DNA of 64,000 bases from Trichomonas vaginalis G3. Taxonomy: Eukaryota; Parabasalia; Trichomonadida; Trichomonadidae. The stretch covers positions 20,553,300 to 20,617,299 of the forward strand of contig NC_067204.1 of NCBI RefSeq assembly GCF_026262505.1, written 5' to 3'. The notes under the pieces were generated by a model. The model did no database searches. It was not told where the DNA came from and saw nothing but the letters and a program-made list of their open reading frames with translations. The number at the start of each line of letters is the position of its first letter. Positions within the stretch are counted from its first letter, which is position 1. Position numbers and translations under genes: made by a program. Positions 57,543 to 64,000 of the stretch are shown piece after piece.

Positions 57543-58691
57543 ATGGGAAGTTACTACACTGAACTAGTGCATTTATTCAATAGGTGCAACAGTACCCTGG
57601 ATGCCCTGTACAAACTCGAGACAGATGATTTTAAAAGCTTATTGGGGATTTATGAAATGATCAAAGAAAATTTGCTCGAGGCAAAGATCTTTTTCCCACA
57701 TGATCTGATAATGAAGATCCAATTACTTTCTTTATATAGGAACCGCTATTTTAAATCGTACTGGACCATTATTCAATTGATATGCAGAGAATACAGATTA
57801 AATAAAGTTAGATTTATGCCAATTTTTGGTTATTTAGCAAATAGAGATCTTGGAGTCAAGATAGATCCTAAGCAAATAAAACAGATTTAAAAATACAGCA
57901 CTTTCAAAAATATATTAGATGTTCATGATGAGAATACAGTTCACTGGGCAATTATGCATGATGATGTTAAATTATTAATAGTACTAACAGAAACAGAAGG
58001 ATTTGATATAAATCAAATGCTCAAAAGTGATCTCTATCCTGATTCAAAGAAAGGTTTCTCATTGCTTGAATTATGCTGTTATCATAAGGCAGTTCAGTGT
58101 TTCAAGCTTCTGAGAACAAAATTCAACCTTTCAATTACAAGAATGTGTCTTAATTTTTCATTTTTGAGCGGAAATCCAGAAATAATGAATGAGTGTTTGA
58201 AATTCAAGACTCCCGACAAAAAATGTATGAAATATGCAATTATTTCTCACAATATTGATTTTGTTACCTATTTGATGAATGAGCACAACATAAAAATTGA
58301 TTTAGCAAGTTGCTGTCGGTTCCTCAATCTTAATGCATTTTTCATTTATGTAGACCAAGCAAATGAAATCAACAGATGCTTTGCTTTTTCAGGTGGTTTC
58401 AATTCTTTATCTTTCTGTTTATACTTTTCATATAAAGGTGTAGATGTAAATGCAGCAAATGAAAAAGGAAGGACAGCTCTTCATTATGCAGCAAAATATA
58501 ACAGTTTGGAAATTGCTCAATATCTTATTTCAAAAGGAATTGATGTCAATGCAAGAGACATCAAAGGGTATAATTCGCTTTCATGTGCATTTTATCAACA
58601 AAACTTTGAAATGTTGGATTTATTGAAATCACATGGTGCAATTCCCACATTCGAAGTCGGACTTCGTATAGGATTTATGAATAAGAAATAA
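57543..58691 (+). pseudogene. DUF3447 ankyrin gene with one in-frame stop
   Basis: It starts at ATG 57543 after the initiator-like TCATTTTTAA. Codon 116 is TAA (57888-57890) and the same frame continues without interruption to 58691. The post-stop part carries the DUF3447 blocks (DENTVHWAIMHDDVKLLIVL, then LLELCCYHKAVQCFKLLRTK, SGNPEIMNECLKFKTPDKKC) and two to three ankyrin units (GVDVNAANEKGRTALHYAAK). The gene is shorter in ankyrin units than the intact copy. A single stop is the only lesion seen, so recent inactivation, readthrough or a sequence error are all possible. Confidence 0.75.
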
Positions 58692-58982
58692 ATGCATATT
58701 CATGATTGATGAAATAAAAATTTTATTTAAAATTAAATGATATGGGGTTTTATGATAGTAGAGGAAAAGATAATGTTGGTCTTTTTATAGTTTTTGTGCT
58801 ATTTCTGCAACTTTTTGATGTGATCTGTAATTTAATGAAAGACATCAAAAAGAACAATAATATTAAAAATTCATGCTTATAATATGCTACATTGAGCATG
58901 GCTATTCTTGTATAGTCATAATTTTCATTTGAAACTTCAATCTCATCATAGAAACAGTGTTTCAAAAATAAAATAATTTCTG
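58692..58982. other. Intergenic, nothing recognised
   Basis: About 290 bp, AT-rich. Confidence 0.5.
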
Positions 58983-58992
58983 TCACTTTTTG
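58983..58992 (+). promoter_or_regulatory. Host-type initiator before the Ser-rich acidic protein gene
   Basis: TCACTTTTTG, 11 bp before the ATG at 59004. Confidence 0.65.
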
Positions 58993-59003
58993 CAAACGTA
59001 TAA

Positions 59004-60317
59004 ATGAATTTTGTTGTAGATTGCCTTTTGGAAAGCGTAACTATACTCAATCCAAGTATTGAAGGATCGAATGTTAGTTTATCTATTCCTGGTTTGGAAG
59101 AAAAATGTCTTGGTCAAATTACAAAATCAAAAGGCAGAATTATTTACAAAAAGAGTATTATAATGAGCTTTGCAATGGCTCCAGAAGCTAACTCGCAAGA
59201 ACTCCCGTTAATAATATCAATTTCAAACTTTACTAAAACGTATTTTGGAAATTTAAATTTAATTCCCGGAATTGATGCAGCAAAGAAAGGGTCACCTGTT
59301 ATAGTATCAAGTACTATGTTTTTACGTACAGAAGATGGTAGAATTGGAGCTGAAGTTAAAGTTCAATACTGTGTTGATTTATTAGCAAGTGTTATACCAC
59401 AAAGTAATATTGTTCAGGCTGCTTCAAATGATATTAACTACTATGCAATTGTTCAATTAGAAAAAGACAGACGAAATGATGCAAATGTTTATACTCTACA
59501 AAATGTAGGAGATTTAGACGAAATGAATACCCTTTCTATGGCATTTGATGAAGGATCGGATTCAGAAAGCTTCAAATCAATCCATTCAGATACATCTTAT
59601 ATTAGTGAAGATTCAAAATCTTCGAAATCCTCAAAGTCATCCAAATCATCTTCCTCATCATCCTCTTCACATAAATCTGCGAAATCTAAATCTTCTCATC
59701 ATTCATTACCAGAAAAAGACGAAAAAGAAAATAATAAAATGAAATCCGATGATAAGAAACCAGAACCTAAGAAAGAAGCGCAATCTCCGCCACCTCAACC
59801 ACCTCAAAATCAGCTGCCACCATTGCCAATTAAAAGTTTTGTTGCAGATGAAAAAGCAAAATCAGATCACGAAGAACCTAAAGCAGAAGAAAAGAAAGAT
59901 AAGTCAGATGATAAAAAGAAGAAGTCAAGTTCATCGAGTTCTGATTCCTCATCATCATCTTCTTCTTCAGATTCTAATGTTTTTGAGGATAAACCTATTC
60001 CTGTTGCTCCAGATTCTCCGAAATCAAAGGATATGCCATCCTTATTGGATCAAAGTGTCAGGCAAGGTATGATATGGACAAAAGGAAACAAACCTGATGT
60101 AATGACCAAAGATGATACAAAAGTAGAAGAAAAAGAAGAAATTATTGAATCTTCTTCATCAATTGTTGATGAATTCGAAAAAGAAGAGAAAACTGAGAAG
60201 AAGAAGGAAGAAACCCCACCTCCTACTAATAATGCTACTCCAGAAAAAGAAACCCCACGAGTTGAATTCGATATCAAAGATAATGAAGATGATTCTGAAT
60301 CAAGTGAGTTCTTTTAA
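59004..60317 (+). CDS. Protein with N-terminal C2-like domain and Ser/Lys/Glu-rich tail
   Basis: 437 residues. Residues 1-135 form a compact, strand-rich domain (NFVVDCLLESVTILNPSIEG, then SLSIPGLEEKCLGQITKSKG, LIISISNFTKTYFGNLNLIP, GRIGAEVKVQYCVDLLASVI), which resembles a C2-type sandwich. The rest is low-complexity: Ser/Lys repeats (SSKSSKSSKSSSSSSSS, near residue 205 and again near 315), Pro-rich (PPPQPPQNQLPPLPIK) and acidic Glu/Lys stretches. A tail of this kind is probably disordered and phosphorylated. A membrane-, cilium- or cytoskeleton-associated role is possible but unproven. Confidence 0.7.
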   Translation: MNFVVDCLLESVTILNPSIEGSNVSLSIPGLEEKCLGQITKSKGRIIYKKSIIMSFAMAPEANSQELPLIISISNFTKTYFGNLNLIPGIDAAKKGSPVIVSSTMFLRTEDGRIGAEVKVQYCVDLLASVIPQSNIVQAASNDINYYAIVQLEKDRRNDANVYTLQNVGDLDEMNTLSMAFDEGSDSESFKSIHSDTSYISEDSKSSKSSKSSKSSSSSSSSHKSAKSKSSHHSLPEKDEKENNKMKSDDKKPEPKKEAQSPPPQPPQNQLPPLPIKSFVADEKAKSDHEEPKAEEKKDKSDDKKKKSSSSSSDSSSSSSSSDSNVFEDKPIPVAPDSPKSKDMPSLLDQSVRQGMIWTKGNKPDVMTKDDTKVEEKEEIIESSSSIVDEFEKEEKTEKKKEETPPPTNNATPEKETPRVEFDIKDNEDDSESSEFF

Positions 60318-60752
60318 ATATGATATATGTTTGTTAGAAATAAATATTGTTATGTTTGATAGTAATTTTATCTCTTTATAAATTTCATTGGGATATTCCA
60401 AAAATTTAGATTTACTTTCAACACATGCTATTTCACAAGAGTTTTTAATTAGATGATTCATCAAGTTATTACTTTTTAGGTGTTTTTGAGTGAAAATTTA
60501 TGAAAATTTCTAAAATATTTGAAATAAAGCATGTCTCTATAAAGTGTTTTCGACTAAACACCTAACAGGTAGATTAATTTTTGTATAATTGGTCTCGTTA
60601 ATGAAGATTTTAGAAATTTCTTTCGGAAAATATTTGATTTTCACAGAAATCTTTAATGATTCATACTATTTATAGCTACTAGTTTATAGCCAGTGTGAAA
60701 TTTTCATAAAATAAGAAATAACCGACAAAGAAAAATACGTTATAAAACAAAA
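60318..60752. other. Intergenic with a short inverted motif, no gene
   Basis: Contains TTTTTAGGTGTTTTTGAG (60473) and TCGACTAAACACCTAA (60551), a weak inverted pair. Confidence 0.5.
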
Positions 60753-61478
60753 ATGAGTGGTGGTAAGCTTCCCAGATTCCCAGTCACTAAACCTCCAAGG
60801 GCCGTCTTACATCCAGAGACTGAAGTAGCCACCCGCGAGGTTGCACCAGTTAAGAGACAAAAGAGGAGTCTTCACAAGAAAGTTTCTCCAAATCAACATA
60901 CAGAATTTCGTCGTTTTTACGATCGTGGAGATATTCCAGTTCGTCTTGTACATACTACATTCAAGAATGCTATTGCTTGGTCAGTTGATCCATCCGTTCT
61001 TGACTATCAGCATTATTTACCATTGTTTTTCGATGGTCTTCGTGAAAAGGAAGAGCCATATCGTTTCTTCGCACGTAAGGGCACATGGGAGCTCCTTAAA
61101 AACGGTGGCACCCGCGTTCTTCAGTGCATCCCACAAGTTGTTATTCCATTAAAGAAAGCTCTCGATACACGCGATATGGACATTGTCCCAGTTGCACTTC
61201 GAACAATGCAGAAATTAGTCAAGTCCAGCGAACTTGCTGGCGAAGCTTTAATTCCATTTTACAGACAACTCCTCCCAGTTCTTAACGAGTTCTCATTATG
61301 CAACAAGAACTTAGGAGATCGCATCGAATACGGTCAGAGAAAGAAAGAGAACATCGGAGATCTCATTCAAGAAACTCTTGAATGCCTCGAACTCAACGGT
61401 GGTCCAGAAGCTTTCATTAACATCCAATATATGATTCCAACATACCAGTCTGCGAAGGCGCCAGGCGACGACGAATAA
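60753..61478 (+). CDS. PACRG (Parkin co-regulated gene) homologue, axonemal inner-junction protein
   Basis: 241 residues. PACRG is a ciliary/flagellar protein at the inner junction between A- and B-tubules of doublet microtubules. The family's helical repeat core (from ~residue 50) is well kept: TEFRRFYDRGDIPVRLVHTT, KNAIAWSVDPSVLDYQHYLP, FDGLREKEEPYRFFARKGTW, LQCIPQVVIPLKKALDTRD, LIPFYRQLLPVLNEF and the INIQYMIPTYQS end. The N-terminal 50 residues are basic and variable. Codon use is GC-leaning, in line with an abundant flagellar protein. The flagellated trichomonad host fits. Confidence 0.9.
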   Translation: MSGGKLPRFPVTKPPRAVLHPETEVATREVAPVKRQKRSLHKKVSPNQHTEFRRFYDRGDIPVRLVHTTFKNAIAWSVDPSVLDYQHYLPLFFDGLREKEEPYRFFARKGTWELLKNGGTRVLQCIPQVVIPLKKALDTRDMDIVPVALRTMQKLVKSSELAGEALIPFYRQLLPVLNEFSLCNKNLGDRIEYGQRKKENIGDLIQETLECLELNGGPEAFINIQYMIPTYQSAKAPGDDE

Positions 61479-61604
61479 ATGCTTTTTTTTATTTTACAGA
61501 AAAATTACAAAAATTTTAACTAAACAATTATACTCTATATTAAACTACTTGATGTTTAGAAATAATTTTGAGGTTTTTTTAAAAAATAATATAAAAATAT
61601 AAAT
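61479..61604. other. Short intergenic between converging genes
   Basis: 126 bp, AT-rich. Confidence 0.5.
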
Positions 61605-62750
61605 TTATTCAATTGATGCAGCCTGGCGCTTAATTGTTATAAGGGAAAGGTGGTCGAGGAGAGATCCGAGAGAGTAAATTCCGCCAAGAATGGCCATCAG
61701 TTCGATTACAAAATTCAAAACAGTAGTATCGCGTTTGTACATTACAATAATTGGAGAAACGTCGTAATTAAAGTAAAGTCCAGGGAATTTTCCTGTTGTT
61801 CCCTCACGATATCTGTCGTAATGGCTTGATGTAGCTCTGTAAACCTGAAGGGAACCTTTCTGTTCGCGCAATGTGCGGATAAAGTATAATCCTTTGTATC
61901 TGCCGACTTCTTTTTGTACTTTCTTGATTCCTTTCAATGGATGATCTCCAAGATCATTTTCACCGATGTAAATATCATTAATTTTATGTGTAAAGTTAAA
62001 ATCATCAATCGAAATTCCTAAAGAAGAGGTTGTAGTATTCATTTGTGCACCATATGAATCGCCTGAGTTCATTACGATTGTTCCATGAGTTGGAGGAACA
62101 ATAACGGTACCATAGACATGGCAACTCTCATTTCTAATGTGATTGTAGTCTATAACAGCATCTCTGCATTGGCGAATGGTTGATAAAGAAGGTGGAACTC
62201 TTCCTTTCTTTTTGAAGGCGTTCTTGACATCTTTGCATGTATTGCAGCATCCTGATGCTGCTCCATAGCAAGAACCGCAAACTTCTGGTTTCTCTGTCTT
62301 TTTATTTTTGATAATTTTTCCATCTGGTCCGATTCTTTTCAGTTTGACTTTAGAAAATGAATCGGATTGGATTTCTTCGAATCTGTCAAGAACTTGAAAA
62401 TCAATAACTGGGCATGGTAATGAAGGAAATTCGATATCTATGTAAATTTGGAGTTTTGGAACAAAAGGCCAGTCAAGAACATTATCTTCATTGACTGGGA
62501 GCTTTGCTTGGTCGACGACGAGTTTTTGTTTTGGAGGTGATGCAATAAATCCCAAAGTCTGAAAAACTAAGAGATAGCTCATAATAGCTAAGCACACTAC
62601 TGTTACTGTGCCACTGAAATCTGTCTTTCTTGAATGATCTTCAAAAACTTTAGGGAAAAAATCAAAATCTTTCAGAGGCATCGAAAAAAAATTTTTTTCA
62701 GAGAATTTTGAGATTTTTTTCATCGCTCTAGCCAAATACTTCATAACCAT
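61605..62750 (-). CDS. ERV46/ERGIC3-type ER-Golgi cargo receptor
   Basis: 381 residues. ERV46 family proteins cycle between ER and Golgi in COPII/COPI vesicles as cargo receptors. Layout fits: cytosolic N-terminal segment with DFFPKVFEDHSRKTDFSG, first membrane segment ~residues 50-68 (VTVVCLAIMSYLLVFQTLGF), a large luminal domain with conserved Cys (CGSCYGAASGCCNTC, then QCRDAVI and ESCHVYGTV), then FNFTHKINDIYIGE, PGLYFNYDVSPIIVMY and a second membrane segment (~345-365). The tail is short (KRQAASIE). ATGs at residues 3 and 10 are alternative starts. Confidence 0.88.
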   Translation of the reverse strand: MVMKYLARAMKKISKFSEKNFFSMPLKDFDFFPKVFEDHSRKTDFSGTVTVVCLAIMSYLLVFQTLGFIASPPKQKLVVDQAKLPVNEDNVLDWPFVPKLQIYIDIEFPSLPCPVIDFQVLDRFEEIQSDSFSKVKLKRIGPDGKIIKNKKTEKPEVCGSCYGAASGCCNTCKDVKNAFKKKGRVPPSLSTIRQCRDAVIDYNHIRNESCHVYGTVIVPPTHGTIVMNSGDSYGAQMNTTTSSLGISIDDFNFTHKINDIYIGENDLGDHPLKGIKKVQKEVGRYKGLYFIRTLREQKGSLQVYRATSSHYDRYREGTTGKFPGLYFNYDVSPIIVMYKRDTTVLNFVIELMAILGGIYSLGSLLDHLSLITIKRQAASIE

Positions 62751-63123
62751 TTGAACTCTACATACTCACTCTTTGTGCTCACATATTGAATAAGGACATA
62801 TAACCAACAGATATACACATATTTCACATCAAATAAGTTTCCATAATTTAGTCATGATTTTGAAGATCTAAAATAGGATGTTTCATATAACATATGAATG
62901 TGTAGTATTAGATATTCGTCATTGCATCAATAACCCATTGATTGAATAAATAATCTCAAGTCATGAAATCTATTCACATTTGAATATTCAGAATCTAGCC
63001 TTATAAGTGTATGCAATATATGTGTGTATGATTGCTCATACAAAAGTTGATTAGAAACACCTGAAAATGTAAAATTTGATTTTCCTCAAAAGCAAATTTA
63101 CATAAAATAACGTATTTAGATTT
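62751..63123. other. Intergenic between divergent genes, nothing recognised
   Basis: About 370 bp, AT-rich. Confidence 0.5.
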
Positions 63124-64000
63124 ATGGATTTATCTGAAGCCCTTCCTATCTCTGAGACCATCACTCGCCTTTCATCACCACATGAAGAAAAGCAGGATGC
63201 TCCAGAAGAGCCAAAGGATATTGATCTTGAGCAGTTAAAAGAAAAAGGAATGAAAGAAGTAGAAAATGAAAAACGTCGTGATGAAGAAAGACAGAGAAAA
63301 GCAATTAAAAGTCAAAAGAAATACGGAAAAGTAACAGAATCATTCGTCAGAAAATCAAAAGAATTTGTTGAATTTACAAAGACTCAAATGTGTGATGAAA
63401 TGATTATGGCGTCTATATACTATGTTTCATCATCAATGGCTCTCACTATTGGTCCAGAGCTTGATGATGACGAACGCGCAGAACAAGAAGATATTCAATC
63501 TGATTCTTATCAAATATTGAGCTCGTTATACTGCCAGCTTTTGATGTCCCCGATATCATCAAACCTTCCTGTTAGAACAGAAAGAATTTTCTACGAAACT
63601 TTAATCTTTTATTTAGACGCTTGTATTACGTTTGCTATTCATACTGCTCCACCGGAAATGATCATTGAACTTATGGGAAATGTTTTCAGAGGTGGAATTA
63701 AGGATCCTCAATCCCAAACTCAAGTTGAATTTCTTCCAATTACAGAAATTGTTAAAAAGCATTGGCTTTCTCAAAGAGTTCCTGGAAAGAATAGAGCAAC
63801 AATCAAACATAGTACATTACGCGGAAATACAAAACTTGTCGAATCTCTTGTAGAAACTTCCCAAGATTACTCCAAATTCAATCCAAAGGAGAGATCCGTT
63901 CCTGTTAAAACACAAAAGAAATGGGATGCTGACGGATTTCCAATTGATACAAGAGTTCCTTTCAGAGAAAAACAAATTCCAATTAGCAGCTTAGTTGTTA
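63124..64000 (+). CDS. Protein of unknown function, N-terminal part (3' end outside window)
   Basis: The frame begins at ATG 63124 (MDLSEALPISETITRLSSPH) and stays open for 292 codons to the window edge. The N-terminal ~80 residues are highly charged and helical (LEQLKEKGMKEVENEKRRDE, coiled-coil-like). A more hydrophobic helical domain follows (DEMIMASIYYVSSSMALTIG, then FYETLIFYLDACITFAIHTA), and after it basic/polar sequence with WDADGFPIDTRVPFRE. The frame shows clear coding character with no internal stop. A flagellar or axonemal protein would fit the neighbourhood (PACRG nearby), but the family is not recognised. Confidence 0.75.
   Translation, partial: MDLSEALPISETITRLSSPHEEKQDAPEEPKDIDLEQLKEKGMKEVENEKRRDEERQRKAIKSQKKYGKVTESFVRKSKEFVEFTKTQMCDEMIMASIYYVSSSMALTIGPELDDDERAEQEDIQSDSYQILSSLYCQLLMSPISSNLPVRTERIFYETLIFYLDACITFAIHTAPPEMIIELMGNVFRGGIKDPQSQTQVEFLPITEIVKKHWLSQRVPGKNRATIKHSTLRGNTKLVESLVETSQDYSKFNPKERSVPVKTQKKWDADGFPIDTRVPFREKQIPISSLVV

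Overview
This window is nuclear DNA of a trichomonad parabasalid, most like Trichomonas vaginalis or a close relative. The evidence is: intron-less, AT-rich genes packed on both strands; several copies of the DUF3447-plus-ankyrin family that is hugely expanded in this group; a TCAYTTTTT-type initiator just upstream of several start codons; and an embedded Maverick/Polinton-type virus-like element. The standard genetic code fits all genes. The species call is an inference.

Layout. 1-2823 is the 3' part of a large gene of unknown function. 2.95-11.0 kb is repeat territory. It holds a TTAA-flanked transposon-like element, then a 1.56-kb inverted repeat (3592-6138 against 9386-10945). Each arm carries two divergent copies of a 90-residue, K/A/P-rich protein gene. 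One arm is split by a 982-bp element whose empty site is preserved in the other arm. The 3.2-kb spacer between the arms is very AT-rich, non-coding, and holds two long hairpins. 11.6-12.9 kb is a broken ankyrin-repeat gene.

13.6-26.6 kb is a decayed Maverick/Polinton-like element. It has a Dam-like adenine methyltransferase, several small virion-like proteins, two paralogous 282/286-residue proteins, a phage tail-fibre-like protein, a frameshifted DDE integrase, a protein-primed-type DNA polymerase B with an altered motif C, several unknown genes, and a 3.5-kb repeat-rich right part. No capsid, packaging ATPase or protease gene was recognised, and no long terminal inverted repeat was found. 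Most genes of the element share a T-rich motif shortly before the ATG that differs from the host initiator. The right part carries nine palindromes centred on AGATCT, so each contains GATC.

26.7-27.4 kb holds a truncated copy of the 90-residue gene joined to a truncated discoidin-like gene. 28-34 kb holds host genes for an importin-beta family receptor, the ribosome export adaptor NMD3 and a small coiled-coil protein. 34.3-39.2 kb is a pair of paralogous genes of unknown function that share a 260-bp identical block and are separated by mobile DNA. 39.5-51.9 kb holds an intact ankyrin gene, ribosomal protein uS11, an ML-domain-like secreted protein, a large helical protein, a NAF1/GAR1-type protein, a broken ankyrin gene, an HxxxDG acyltransferase and a TBC-domain Rab GAP. 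52.2-56.5 kb is two neighbouring TTAA-flanked elements. 56.5-64 kb holds an atypical SDR, another broken ankyrin gene, an acidic Ser-rich protein, PACRG (axoneme), an ERV46/ERGIC3 cargo receptor and the start of a gene that runs off the right edge.

Host genes look individually promoted rather than in operons. In the Maverick-like element the genes are tightly packed (18-bp divergent and 4-bp convergent junctions), which is viral-style organisation.
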